Below the pieces are notes generated by a model that worked only from the letters and a program-made list of their open reading frames with translations, was not told the DNA's origin and did no database searches. 64,000 nucleotides of DNA, from the NCBI GenBank assembly GCA_030220185.1, contig JASPKZ010004203.1, positions 430,001 to 494,000 of the forward strand, in the 5' to 3' direction. Position numbers and translations under genes: made by a program. The first letter of the stretch is position 1, and each line of letters starts with the position of its first letter. Below, in pieces: positions 1 through 12,009 of this stretch. The stretch comes from Diploptera punctata (taxonomy: Eukaryota > Arthropoda > Insecta > Blattodea > Blaberidae).

Positions 1-130
1 GAGCCTCCTCTGGTCTCTCAGATACCTGAATCCAGTTCATATCTTCGATATTCAATTCCCTAATATCCATCCGAAAATTATCCTAATTTTTCCCCTCAGG
101 GATTGCCAATAACCATTTTGAAAAAGGAAA

Positions 131-609
131 ATGGAGAGGAAAATCTTAGGCATAACTCTGAAGGACAGAATCTCGAATACAACACTTCAAGCGATATCCT
201 CAACAACTGATCCCGCACAACAAGCCATCAGGAAAAAATGGAAGTGGGGAGGACACGTCGCAAGAATACAGGACGACAGGTGGACAATAAAAACAACCAT
301 GTGGGACCCGTACACAGGCAAGAGACAGCGCGGAAGACCAAGACGACGATGGGCTGACATCTTCAAAGAACGAGCAGGGTCGCAATGGTCCAGAGTCGCC
401 AGATGCAGGAAAAGCTGGAGAACGATGGAGAGCCAACTGTGTATTAACTAATCACAGAACAGACAGTGTATACAAACCAAGTGCTACATCCAAGTCAACT
501 TCTCACCACGGAGTAGCTCACCGGGTGACACTCTCAAATAGAGCTTAACCCCTGTACAGGGAGGCCTTTGCCCTAAAGGGACATATCAGGCTTTATTTAT
601 TTATTTATT
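131..609 (+). mobile_element. LINE 3' end (RTE-like reverse transcriptase C-terminus plus tail)
   Basis: A 106-codon frame (131-451) carries the C-terminal signature of an endonuclease-reverse transcriptase polyprotein: KWGGHVARI followed by RGRPRRRWADIF and a Trp/Arg-rich end. In this family the segment lies after the RT domain, so only the last ~100 residues of an ORF of ~900 remain. After the stop comes a short 3' region with a CCCTGTACAGGG-type inverted word (about 550-566) and a TTTA repeat tail (587-609). The endonuclease and RT catalytic domains are absent, as expected for 5' truncation by target-primed reverse transcription. Clade assignment rests on motif memory only. Confidence 0.75.
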
Positions 610-1182
610 TATTATACTTCCACCCATTCGAGCTACATGATCTACTCATCTCAATATTTTAGGCTTAATAAGCCTGACAATATCAGGACAACGATATGAA
701 ATATAGAGTTCCTCATTGTCTAGCTTCCGCTATTCTTCACTCTAATCCTTATGGGTCCTAATATTGATCTTAGGATACTATTTTATTATGTCTTTAGCTG
801 TTTTCTTTTCTTCCCTTAATGTAACATGGTTTACACTTCTAGAGTACACAGACAAGATTAATTTACACAAACAAATATTTTGGGCATTATAGGTTTGTAA
901 GCTTCCTGACCTAATATTTTCCAAGCATTCCCTGTATAATTCACCTCCTTCAAAAAATGACTTGTGCTATTTTCCTATTTCATTCTTAGCCTCTAGCAAG
1001 CAGAAATGAAAATAGTAAAATACAAACTGGTAAGATTATAATCTACCGAATTCCCAAAAAAAAAAAAAAAAAAGATAGGTAATTTCTTTTAGTTGTCAGT
1101 CTGATCACTAACTGTTATTGATACAACATAATTAACAACTTAAATTGTTAAAAAATTATTCATTTATTGATAAAAAAACAAG
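610..1182. other. AT-rich stretch without recognised feature
   Basis: No coding frame, RNA gene or repeat family seen elsewhere in the window is recognisable here. A poly-A run lies at about 1055-1073. Confidence 0.5.
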
Positions 1183-1350
1183 GTCCACTGCTGTGGTCTC
1201 GGGGTAACGTCGTTGATCGTATGCAGCGGCCTTAGATTCATCCCCGGTCGGGAGAAATATCTTGTTTTTTTTTTCATTTTTTTCCCTCACCTGTAAGACA
1301 AATTCCACGAAAATGTAAGGCCGAAATGGTCCCCGAATATCATCCATATC
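1183..1350 (+). mobile_element. SINE-A, diverged 3'-truncated copy
   Basis: The head reads CCACTGCTGTGGTCTCGGGG and continues to CCCCGGTCGGG, matching the tRNA-derived head of the better copies at 17358 and 19047. The body CCTCACCTGTAAGACAAA and GGTCCCCGAA follows. The CAT-rich linker, the GGAAAGCAACGGG segment and the ATGG tail are missing. Substitutions in the B-box region make transcription unlikely. Confidence 0.75.
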
Positions 1351-1590
1351 ATATTTTCCTGTTTAGTATGAATGACTGAATGAACGGTGTCTTTTGGCTT
1401 AGATGTTCGTGTTGTTTCGGATATGGTCATAGCATTGAACTTATCACTCATCCAAAGAGGCCCATCATATCCGATTGCGGTCACAACAGTATTGTGTAAT
1501 ACAGAGGTATAAATCCTCTCTTGACAGTTCGAGTCTCTGTAACACATGGTGACGCGGGGAATGTAAAATTATCTATAAATGGATAGTTTA

Positions 1591-1593
<3 letters not shown>

Positions 1594-1652
<59 letters not shown>
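1594..1652. repeat. (GA)n microsatellite
   Basis: Nearly uninterrupted GA dinucleotide run of about 59 bases. It causes an artefactual Ser/Leu-rich frame on the minus strand. Confidence 0.95.
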
Positions 1653-1656
<4 letters not shown>

Positions 1657-1659
1657 AGA

Positions 1660-2240
1660 ACAGAAAATAAACTGGTTGATGAATAAGATAAGTGAAGGAC
1701 GCAGGATATTATAATTAACTACTTGCATTAAGCAGAACACACAAGGGTAGATGTGTATACATTTGTTTAATTTCGTGTCAGTGACTACAAGCAACCCTTT
1801 CTCTCGTATCTACTTATCTGTATTCCACCCTTTCAATACCAGCAACACATTAAGTTACTTCATCTGGTGAATCTTCAGGAAAAATATTTCGGGAGAACTT
1901 GGAAATTTGGGAGGAGTTAATATTTACATTAAGATAAAACCAAAACAGCTTAAATAACTTAATATAGGCTATGTATATAATAAAGACACTAAATTAATAT
2001 CCAGCGGGAAATAAGAAGAACGTTTTACTTTGATTACAATAGTACTACAATTTTCTAGGATCTTGTGTATTTTGTCTGGTATCGGAGACCTAATAGGCCT
2101 ATCACTGATCTACAAAAATAAACTTTTTTCTTTCACAAGAATAAAAATATATTCTAGAAGTATTTTTTTATGCTGAATTCAAATATAATTTCAGTTTTCC
2201 CCATCAGGCAGGAGTTTTGTGTGATATTAATTTTATTTCT
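1660..2240. other. Unassigned AT-rich DNA
   Basis: No family recognised. Short frames here have no domain signature. Confidence 0.4.
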
Positions 2241-2253
2241 TTATAATGCTGAC

Positions 2254-2900
2254 TTACCTAGAAAGTGGTTGATAGTGATTTTGGGCATATTTTGCATCTG
2301 GAACATCTATCTTCTTGGTCCAACAATAGTCAGTCAGCATATTAGAACTCCACTTGCCTTGGTACCTGTTTTCCGTTGTAGAAATTTGCCGACGAAAACG
2401 CTCACTGCGCTCATCGCTTACAGCCCCGAGATTTTCCGGGAAGAAGTATAAGTGAGAGCCCAAGAAATGTATTTTTAAAGACATGTTGCATCCCATAGCT
2501 TTATAAGAAAGCATAAGATCAGCCACTAGGTCATGGTAGTTTTCTACTGTATGGTTTCCAAGGAATTTGCAACATACATTTTTGAAAGCCTGTCAGGTCG
2601 CTTTTTCAAGTGGATATAATAGTCCTTCAAAATGTTCATCAGCCATTAAAGACTGCATTTGTGGTCCTATAAAAATTCATTCTTTCAGTTTAGCATAACT
2701 AATTTTCGGTAATTTCGATTTCAAATATGAGAACCCATCAGAAAGTTTATCCATGGTTTTTACGAACACTTTTATTACTCCTACTTTTATATGCTATGGA
2801 GGTAATTTTTTTTTTCAGGATTCACTAAAGGGGCATATGACATCTTTTTCTGGCCAGGGATAAGAGATTCACGTTTATGCCTTTATATTCTAACGTAGTG
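2254..2900 (-). pseudogene. Decayed C-terminal half of a repetitive arthropod protein family
   Basis: Read on the minus strand from about 2900 down, several frames give pieces of one protein: ESLIPGQKK, then a DK-SDGF-YLKSKLP-like segment, FIGPQMQSLM, AFKNVC, and an open stretch at 2526-2254 with GCNMSLKIHFLGSHL, FFPENLGAVSDERSERF and RYQGKWSSNMLTDYCW. I remember this pattern (SLK-HFLxSHLxFFPxNxGAVSDE, YQGxWxxxMxxDYCW) from many uncharacterised multi-copy arthropod predictions; I know no established function. At least one in-frame stop (before AFKNVC) and frameshifts upstream make this copy a pseudogene. It overlaps in protein position with the piece at 10012-11242 (both contain GPQ and the PGxxK block), so the two are separate copies and not exons of one gene. 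Confidence 0.6.
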
Positions 2901-3189
2901 AGATTGATATCGCATTGTCAGATTAACAGGTCTGAGCTTGTCAAAACATGTAGGAACCTGCACAGTCTTGTCCATTGGTGCTTCAGCATGATTCTATATT
3001 AATTTTCCTTAAATACAGCTTGAATAAAATCGCTACATATTAGGTAAAGGTCCATATGACAAGTCAAAGAAAATGCTGAAATGAGATTTAAAAAAATTCT
3101 GACTCCATTACAGAATGCAGTATGAAAAAATGCACTAGCTTTACCAATCAGATTTCTCGTAAAGAAAACTTTGTCGACCAGTATATTTA

Positions 3190-3560
3190 GCACCATGACA
3201 TCTTATTCTACTTCTTTCACAGTAGCCTCTGCCCGCTCCTGGAATTTCCTTCCTCAAGATATCAGGGATTGCCGCACACTTGGTACTTTTAAATCACGGT
3301 TATACAGTTACCTGTTGTCAAATAATTATTTTTTCTCTAGAGTTAAATTGATTCTATGTCATTAATAGTTTTATTATTTTTCTGTCATGTACATTTTATA
3401 TTTCATTCGTTAAATCGAAATATGTTTAAAAAATAATTATATTGTACACATACTATGTAATATTTATTTTTATTGTACTTAGATGTAAGAATCATTTTTG
3501 TATTTTTTTAACCTGGTTGAGTGATAGGCAAGGCCTTAACTCGGCCAGGTAAAATAAAGA

Positions 3561-3642
<82 letters not shown>

Positions 3643-3650
3643 ATTATTAT
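3190..3650 (+). mobile_element. Jockey/CR1-like LINE 3' end with hairpin and (ATT)n tail
   Basis: The frame to 3365 ends with STSFTVASARSWNFLPQDI and TFKSRLYSYL, the usual carboxy-terminal signature of Jockey/CR1-group reverse transcriptase ORFs. The 3' region contains CCTGGTTGAG ... CGGCCAGGT (about 3513-3550), an inverted pair flanking GGCCTTAAC that could form a 3' hairpin, then AATAAA and an ATT repeat (3557-3650). The same hairpin word occurs inverted at 22430-22470. Only the last ~60 codons survive. The long poly-Leu and poly-Asn frames over the ATT repeat are not genes. Confidence 0.75.
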
Positions 3651-4062
3651 GCCGCGGTGGACTAGTGGTTATGCTCCTTGCCTCTGGTCCCAAGGTTCGC
3701 GGGTTCAAACCCGGCCGGGGTCGATGGATTTTTTAGGACGGAAAAATCCAAGGAGCAAGTCCTCCGGGAGGGACTTTAAGCCGTGGGTCCCGAGTCTGAA
3801 GATTTTTAGGCTCGTAAAAAATCCTTAAGCCTGAATGAAAAGGCCTCTAAGCAAAATTTACCGAATTTTCCCGTCCTAGTACTACCTTGGTTTCCTAGAT
3901 GTCAGTATGAGGCGGAACGCTGACCACGTACCACTCAAAATGACATCTATGCGAAAACAAGTGTAACTAAATTAGTATGGTTCAAATTCTTCCCTGTAGG
4001 GGGAGAGCGCCTAAATCTCTGTAAAGGGAAAACATAGGCTTACAATACAATTATTATTATTA

Positions 4063-4107
<45 letters not shown>
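3651..4107 (+). mobile_element. SINE-C with (ATT)n tail
   Basis: The head has pol III-type internal promoter words: TGGACTAGTGGTTA as A box and GGGTTCAAACCC as B box, about 35 bases apart, inside a tRNA-like region starting GCCGCGGTGG. The body includes GGACGGAAAAATCCAAGGAG and a CTAGATGTCA/TGACATCT inverted pair, and ends in an ATT tail from 4050. A minus copy with an internal duplication lies at 5902-6390 and a diverged plus copy at 43262-43440. It follows the LINE tail at 3557-3650 directly. Confidence 0.75.
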
Positions 4108-4249
4108 TTGTGAATTCCGAATAAATGGAGTTATTGAGATTGTTCTCGTGAAAATGTTTTTGAAATATTTTTACTTATCACCGATCCTATTTAGTAGATA
4201 TCAAAACATGGCATATGGCACTCTCTATTAATCCTCTCGACACTGTATT

Positions 4250-4560
4250 CCTGAGCCCATTGTTCTTTTGGTTTTTCTCCCCTTTCTTCTGTTGCCCTCC
4301 GCTTCAAAATTTAATATCATCTTAGGTATCCTGTCATCTGACATCCTCTTTACGTGGACAAACAATTCCAGCTATCTTTTTGAACATCTATTATTCCTAT
4401 GATTTCAGTATTTCTAAATTTTCCTCTTCTTGAATTTCTAGAAGTCCTTCTCCTAAAGTCAATTTCTGTCATCAATAGTTCATGTGCTTGCTCTCTGCTT
4501 AATGTCACGTTTCAGCACCATACAATATTATACTGTCCACCAATGAACTGTAAATAAGTT
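4250..4560 (-). mobile_element. LINE fragment, reverse transcriptase C-terminal region
   Basis: On the minus strand near 4555-4510 the sequence encodes ILYGAET, the (L)LYGSExW motif that follows the RT domain in RTE-like ORFs. The rest is too decayed to give an open frame. Confidence 0.5.
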
Positions 4561-4565
4561 TTTTA

Positions 4566-4620
4566 CTTTAAAAAATGGACATAATAATGATGATGATGAT
4601 GATGATAATAATAATAATAA
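4566..4620. repeat. (ATG)n/(AAT)n microsatellite
   Basis: Short runs of ATG/GAT then AAT triplets. They may be a retroelement tail, but no adjacent LINE end is convincing on the plus strand. Confidence 0.6.
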
Positions 4621-4789
4621 AGATTAATTCGTCAACAAGTAACTTGTAACAACTAACAATTAAAAGCATAAAATACATAAACCTACTAGTGCATACATAC
4701 AAATAAATTTTACAATTATGTTTAATGAACATTGATTATGCATATTAATGATAATAATAGGTAATTAGTTGAGATAAAGTAAAGTGAAG

Positions 4790-5085
4790 TGATCCATTAC
4801 AGGCCTCAGGAGGCCCTTGGGGTAGTAGGAGGTTAAGGCTCCCACTTTTTCTAGACAATCGGCACTTGATGTCAGCCAGGTTGTCAGCTCTGCGTGACGG
4901 CCGCATTTACCCCAGAACAAGCGTCCGGTTACTCATTTTCGTTAGAGGCTGAGTCGACCCCAGGTTCATTGTGCCACCAGAAGGTTTGGGTCAGTTTAAA
5001 AATCCTGACCCCACCGGGACTCGAACCTTCAACCTTCCGGTTTGTAGCGCAGTGTACCATTACACTATGGCGAATAATTTAACAG
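4790..5085 (-). mobile_element. SINE-F, minus orientation
   Basis: The tRNA-like head is at the right end: on the minus strand TAATGGTACACTGCGCTACA precedes a B-box-like GGTTCGAGTCCC near 5020. The body (GAGTCGACCC, AGGCTCCCAC, TAGTAGGAGGTTAAGG) recurs at 27885-28125 (minus) and in diverged form at 12010-12250 (plus). The frame at 4894-5082 simply crosses the SINE. Confidence 0.75.
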
Positions 5086-5369
5086 GAAGAGATATGATAC
5101 ATTTAAAGTTGAATGGCCTAAAACAGTAATTACCCTATAACGTTAATATTAGATAAGGGAGTATTTACTCTGTATGAAATAAAATTATATACGTTCCAAG
5201 TACTGAACATATTTTCCAATTAGTTAAGAAATTTTGATCTCAGCTACACTTTGTCCGCAAATATTTCAACTTATAAATATAATTTTCAATGCTTTTATCG
5301 TAAAAACTATTTTTAGGAATATTCCACGTTACAATGGTACTCCTTCAACCCAAAGTGATTTTTTGCCAA

Positions 5370-5560
5370 TTTTCTGTCTAAAGCATATTTTCCCACAAAT
5401 CTTTAGTTTCCATGCTTCTCCTCACTCCATATTTCCATCGTTCTCTAGCCTGCCACTTCTACTTCTTTCATTAGCATTCCAATCAAGGATCTTCTTTGGT
5501 ATTCTATGTTCTTCCATTCTTATGAGGTGACCATATCATTTCATACCATTTTTTTACTGC
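5370..5560 (-). mobile_element. LINE C-terminal fragment
   Basis: The minus strand gives HLIRMEEHRIPKKILDWNA in one frame, then decays. It closely resembles the plus-strand fragment at 28600-28800 (RMEEERIPKKILNWKA), so both come from the same LINE family. No catalytic domain is present. Confidence 0.65.
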
Positions 5561-5676
5561 CTTGTACATAGCTCAATGTTGATTCACTAAAAGGTAGAGG
5601 AAGAGAACCTTGATTACGAATTACCTGGTCCTCCAGGTTTGGGGTTGTATCAATTGACCAGCTCCTCATTCTATAA

Positions 5677-5708
<32 letters not shown>

Positions 5709-5711
5709 CAC
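5677..5711. repeat. (TA)n microsatellite
   Basis: About 30 bases of alternating T and A. Confidence 0.9.
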
Positions 5712-5901
5712 AATGCTAAAAAAACTAAAGAGAATAATGCCGTACGGAATTACCTACAACGATTAGCAGTAAAAGGTTAATGAATATGGGATGTAGGAAC
5801 GTACAAGAAATTACAAAAAGATAAATTTATTTATCTATAATGACGTAGCCCTTGTTGAGCCATAACATCTCCTTTGTTAGCAGTTACTAGACCAAGTTAA
5901 C

Positions 5902-6390
<489 letters not shown>

Positions 6391-6399
6391 ACAATACCA

Positions 6400-6960
6400 A
6401 TGAAAACTAGATACGGTTTATTTATTTATGCACATTTGGTATTTAGTACAACACTTTAGCATCTGAGCCATCTCGCTCAGAACGAATAATTTTGCAAAAC
6501 CCTGGTTCGTATAAATGTAATGTTGAATGCTCAAAAATCACATAATACACTATGTACGAGCATATAATAAATCTGAAGCAAACATTTAAAATAAAAACTG
6601 GATAGTGAGAGTGGGAGGTGGGGGGGGGGGGTTGCTGGTTAATTAAAGGGAGATTTAGTGCTTCATAACTGGAAGCGGGTCGCAGGGTCGGATGATAAAC
6701 TGCCGCCGTGGTAATGAAGGCATCCAAGCGCGGTGTATTTATTAGGGCAGATAGCAACATGGGATAGGGGGGAGACCAAGACGAACTGTTATGATAGATG
6801 TGGCTTCCATACTACACCAAATCGAGCTTTTTTTGTAATATTTTAAAATGGTTATCATTGAATTTTACGCTGTTTTGAGTTTGTACTATTTGAACAGCTA
6901 GGCTATTACAAGTATTCGAAATTCCCGAAACACGATAAACTACAGCTAGCTCTAGACTTT
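6400..6960. other. Unassigned sequence with a poly-G run
   Basis: No recognised family. A run of ten or more G occurs at about 6620-6630. Confidence 0.4.
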
Positions 6961-6964
6961 ATAG

Positions 6965-7080
6965 AGTGTTTTAGAATAAGTGTTACAGACTTCTAGGGGT
7001 TGTAGAGGGGACTTAGTAGATAAAGTTTTGATAAGAAACCCATGTCCGGAAACGTAGGCCTATTATTTTGATGTAAAATG
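6965..7080 (-). repeat. Repeat F, partial minus copy
   Basis: On the minus strand this matches the block at 7911-8087 and 14604-14795: words TTCCG(C)ACATGGGTT, CTTATCAAAACTT and CTTATTCTAAAACAC. It holds no coding signal. Confidence 0.7.
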
Positions 7081-7619
7081 AGTTTTTTGCGCGAGAGTGC
7101 ATTTTGTCGTACTTACAGCAATGGCAGCCATGATTAAAGTTCAACTTCCTACAATTTGGGATGCCAACTTAAATAACTATACTGTAATAAAATTAACTAT
7201 ACTGTAATATTAAATATTACAAACACGCGTGTGGGAAGTAAAACCACTGCCCTCTATGTATACTACATACAATGTATATGTACAAAAAAATATCCAAAAG
7301 GTATTGTTAATATACATTATACGAAACAAATCATTGCATTTTAAATTAATTGAACTTTATCTAAAACAATATCAAACAATAAATACGTACTTGCGGTCAT
7401 GTTATCAATAATTGTTCTCAAGGCCTCCTGTTGTTTCAACTAATAAACATTGTCCACACTGTTAACGTTAGTCAAATGATTATAATGAACGCAAATATTT
7501 CCAATAAAAATGTTATTATTTTGCTATTATTTATTATTTTGAAAACACCATCGCGCAAGAAATAATGTACAACGCACGTTTGTGAAGTGTTTTTTAAACA
7601 TTTTCCTCAATTCTCTAAA

Positions 7620-8087
7620 AACCACTTCCCAACCTCGCATCGTAATATACTATTGAAGATCGAAATACAATCCGCTGATATCGTGTCTTGTGTTTCAGAA
7701 TACATATTACAGACTTCTAGCGGTGGTACTACAAGTGTGATTCAACGTAGCGACCCTGTTGATCGTTGCAAAAAGTGTACCTGCGACGCATGTTTTCATA
7801 TACACGCCCCACAAGGTGTAGTGTGTGCCCAATAATTTTTGCTGCCGCTAGAATTCGTGCAAGATCTTCCTCCGACTCGACAGATGTAGTACAACCCTTA
7901 GAAGTATGTAATACTTATTCTGAAACACAAGACATACGGTATCAGCCCATTGTGTTCCGATCTTCAAACTTATTTTACATCGAAATTATACGTTTCCGCA
8001 CATGGGTTCCTTATCAAAACTTGATCTACTATGTCCCCTCTATAACTCCTAGAAGTCTGTAGTACTTATTCTAAAACGCTCTGTATA
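7620..8087. repeat. Foldback arrangement of repeat F
   Basis: Arms at about 7645-7735 and 7905-7995 are inverted copies: GAAGATCGAAATACAAT, GTCTTGTGTTTCAG and TATTACAGACTTCTAG on the left reappear as reverse complements on the right. The spacer is about 170 bases. To the right the repeat continues to 8087 and ends CTTATTCTAAAACGC, a near repeat of TAATACTTATTCTGAAACAC at 7909. This could be a non-autonomous terminal-inverted-repeat element or two inverted copies of one repeat. No transposase is visible. Confidence 0.6.
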
Positions 8088-8089
8088 TT

Positions 8090-8538
8090 AGATTTCACTG
8101 TTTGGTAGTTTAAAGCTAGCCTATCGGTCCTACGTTTCCAAATTCACGGGTTAGATCCTGCCCAAAGAATATATATAACTTTCCTTATTTCGTATGAGTC
8201 TTGGTCCACAAGTAGTTACCATGCTCGGAACTGGTTCCGAGGTTCAAATTGGAACGTTTTTTAACGATATAAAATCTTGATTATGCCAACCTTCTGAAGG
8301 GAAGAAAAGCTGTGAGTACATGTCGGATATTTACTTCACTTAATACATCCCCATGCCTGAAATAAGATGTTCTTTCACGCAAATTGGAATTGCTACACAT
8401 AATAACCTAAACAATATAAATTAAGACTATAGTCCAGTCCTGTAACTGTAACCGTCTTGTAAAACCAAAAGCGCGTGACAGGAGGGAACATTGCCGAGTG
8501 GGGGAGGGAACTAGTAGCCATGCAAAACACATTTTCTT

Positions 8539-8540
<2 letters not shown>
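8090..8540. other. Unassigned sequence
   Basis: No recognised family or frame. Confidence 0.4.

Positions 8541-8625
<85 letters not shown>
8541..8625. repeat. Inverted triplet microsatellite (AAT)n then (ATT)n
   Basis: AAT triplets run directly into their complement ATT near 8595, giving a near-perfect palindromic microsatellite of about 85 bases. Confidence 0.9.
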
Positions 8626-8626
<1 letters not shown>

Positions 8627-10000
8627 ACAATCGTAATGAAATAAATTGTTACTAAAACAACGCTATTCTATAATAAACACTTCAAACTTATTAGACATCA
8701 AAACTATTCACTAACACAGAACTAGTAGATAAGAAAATTCAATGTGTAATAACTAATAACTATTATGTTTTCTAAACTGAGGATAGTTGCTGGCAGTACC
8801 TGCAACTCTTACCGCACCATACACCCCTCAAAAGCGGCTAAAGAAACCAGAACTGCACTTTACTTATAGATCTATAGTTGTATCCTAGCAATTTTTTAAA
8901 TTATTAATATACAGAATGATACTTTTTCATCTATACACATGGTCTTTTCATGGATGAGTGTAGATGTGTATCATTGTGTATGTAGTGTAGACATAGATTA
9001 TATATATATATATATATTCATTGTTTTGATACAGATGTGTATCCATGTAGGTATTTGTTTACATTATGATTATTTTTATTTATTTTTTTATTTCATGGAA
9101 AAATAATGCACGTACGGCCAAGCAAACCCGTGCGCAATGTAAATGTATACCGTATGTATTTTCTTTCTTTTGTAAAAAAAAAGGGGGGGCAATAAAATTC
9201 CATTATCTACAGGCCTATAGGGTGAAGTGGGGGAATATCAAACACTTTAGCAAGTTGTCGACTAACTGTAATATTATTCGTAAAAAGGAATTGAAAAATT
9301 GAGAAATGTTTACTGCTCTATTACCTACATATATAAAAATATACAACTATACTATGAACTAACCTGAAAAAAATTGTATTCTAGTACTTGGGTTTGATCG
9401 GAGTTCCTCGACACTTAGGTAATTCCGATCATCTTAATGAAAGCTAAAGAAAAATATGAAATACAAAAAAAAAAATGCTGTTTCTGAGAACAAAAATCAC
9501 GCACGTAATTCTTTGCTGTGTCATATCCATTGCATTCTGCATGAATCTTCTGAACATGAAGTGCACCTGCACCACAATTTGCTGTCCCGGTCTACATCAC
9601 AACAGATATATTTCATCAGGTGCTTAATTGTATTGTTTAAATCTTAATAATAAAAATAAAAATAATATTCAAACAATGCTGAGTCACTTATATCACCGGG
9701 GTAATACCGATTACACCGTTCTGCATTTTAAAACTTATTTTTTGTTTTTTAAAAATCTGACAGGTGATTCTAAACGGACTTTTTGTGCTGAATTCGAAAA
9801 TGATCTCCATTTTCTCCCATCACGTCAGGTTTTCAAAACATTCATGAATAATTAGAAATGAAATTATAGCTCTGTAAAAGTAATAAAAATTACTTTCAAC
9901 AAGAACTTTGTGTGAAAAACTAGGCCAGAATTTGTTATTTGCCACTAATTAATAATTACTTAATAATAATTGATAATTATAAGCATTCCAGGCATACTTC
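8626..10000. other. AT-rich DNA, no gene supported
   Basis: Short frames (for example 9066-9302 and 9456-9855) are Asn/Lys/Phe/Ile-rich, as expected from base composition, and show no domain. A (TA)n run lies at 9000-9018. Confidence 0.5.
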
Positions 10001-10011
10001 ACTTTTTAGAC

Positions 10012-11242
10012 TCATAGTATTCTGGAACTGACTATTATCAGTTTTCGAATTTGTGGGCCAACGATTACAGCAACTTTAATTTTTTCATAGAACAATGAAG
10101 GAAATGTAGTGCAAAGGTATTTAAAGCACTCACTGTCTTTATCTAGAGTGTTCACAAATTGTTTCATTGAACCTAATTTTACATGATGAGGTGACAACAA
10201 TGCTTTTGAGGGTTCAATAAGAGGTTTACTTCTTATTTTTCTTTCGCCCGGTATTAATTTAGTCCTACGTGGCCAATGTTCTATTGCCCAGTGTTCTGAC
10301 CTAGCTCTGCTATCCCATTCACATACGAAAGAAGAGTATTTTGTGAAACCAGCTTTCTGACCAATAATCATAAAATCTCCACAGACTTGCATAGATGGTT
10401 TCCGTACTGCTTTTTTGTAACAAAAACTTTACATTTGCGTGTCTCCTTTAAAACATAAGACTGGGCCACAGGAATGGAAGGGTGAATGTTTCCATTAAGA
10501 AGCAAAACACATTTAAGACTTTTTTGAGAAGAATCTATGAAGAACCTCCACTCTTTGGAATTATAGATTATGTTAATACAATTATTTTAAGACAGCAGGG
10601 ATGTCTTTGTAATAAACTATTTTCTTCTTCAGCAAAACAAAAGGGACAAGTTCCTTCTCACGATGCCTGTAACATCAAAAATATGTACCCTCAGGCAATA
10701 TTTTCTGTACTTTTAACCTAGAGCCTAACAGTTCTGCTGATTCTTTAGACAAATTTAAATCACTCACTAAATCATTAAGCTCACTTTGATTAAAACATCT
10801 ATTATGATCAGAATTATATGGTTCGTCATCCACTGGAGATTCAGTTTCAGTGCTACTGGATGCAGACGGCGATATATCTGATTCAGGGTGTAAGGGAACC
10901 GGAATATCAGGACCATGAGGTACAGGCTGAATGGCAAAGGGAATGTTAAGATATACAATATATTTGTTCTTTTTATCATTATATCCTGCTACCTTAACTG
11001 TGCAAAAATAACAATCGTCTCCTTGATTTGTAGGTTCTCTCCAAATCATAGGGATACCAAAGGCCAATGACTTCTTTTTTTCCATTTTTCCAACTCCTCA
11101 ACTCTGCAACAAAACTACAACACACTTTGTGAGGACACCACGATTTATCCTGGTCTCCTAACTTAATGTCAAAACATTGAAAGTAAGTTTTCTTTACAAA
11201 ATAAGTTATATTATTTGTTTTACTAACATATATGACCCACAT
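10012..11242 (-). pseudogene. Decayed N-terminal and middle part of the same repetitive protein family as 2254-2900
   Basis: Minus-strand order: FDIKLGDQDKSWCPHKVC and ELRSWKNGKK (11242 to about 11080), KSLAFGIPMIWREP and DDCYFCTVKV (to about 10990), a Ser/Glu-rich linker, a poorly preserved block, then QVCGDFMIIGQKAGFTKYSS, FVCEWDSRARSEHW, WPRRTKLIPGERK, HHVKLGSMKQFVNTLDKDSE and VGPQIRKLI (10392-10012). Paired Cys/His (C-PHKVC, CYFC) suggest metal binding. A single-base slip in an A-rich run near 11080 splits GKK from KSLAFG, and stops follow GTYF near 10675. The family is known to me only as widespread uncharacterised arthropod predictions; host gene or mobile-element cargo is unresolved. 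The C-terminal HFLxSHL block is missing here. Confidence 0.6.
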
Positions 11243-11244
11243 AA

Positions 11245-12000
11245 AGGTAAATCTAAACAGATTTGGATCATTTACTAAACCACAAATTTTTGTACGGACC
11301 TATTGCGGATATAATTAGTAGATTTTAATAAATATAAACATAATTTAAAATATAAACATAATAATAGTTATATTATTTCACATTTTAAGTAATAAAGTTG
11401 AAATTATAAACTGTTCGGCCTTTCTAACAAACGATAAGCACACTGTAAAATTACTACAGTACGTACATTACAAAAATATTCAAAACATAAAATTTTGAAT
11501 TGTAAAAAATTCTGACGTGGTACACGAAAGCAGATTTCATTTTTGCAATCAGTGTGAAACTGTGATTCAGAAATGCCCATTTATTAAAAAAAAACAAAAT
11601 CCATGCAGAACAGTGTTATTATAGATCGAAGTTACCCTCATGTACCATGTTGGAAATAATTTGGCATCATTTCGTATTGGAGTTATATGTTGAAATTGTA
11701 AGTAGTTATTTCATATTAATATTCACCCTGTTATGACAATCTGAAAAAAAAATTATTGATAAATACCTAACTTACCTGGCGTAAATCAACTTAGATTCCA
11801 TACAAGAAAAGCATACGAAACACAAAATATCCACCACAATGCATAGATGCTGCCCAACTAGGATTGATATCATATACAAAGCTTGAAAAACTTCGTAGAA
11901 GATGCCAGCAATATGCAGAACGCGATTACAATAGTGGTTACTCATGATCGGAATTCCCCCACTTTACCCCTATATATATATATAGACAATCCGAGATGTA
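11245..12000. other. AT-rich DNA, no feature supported
   Basis: No family recognised. Confidence 0.4.
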
Positions 12001-12009
12001 ATTAAGTCA

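Noticed and set aside
3508..3736. Poly-Asn and poly-Leu proteins over the ATT run (also 28804-29049)
   Set aside because: Direct translation of triplet microsatellites.
9066..9855. Series of small proteins
   Set aside because: Composition-driven frames in AT-rich DNA, with no motif or context.
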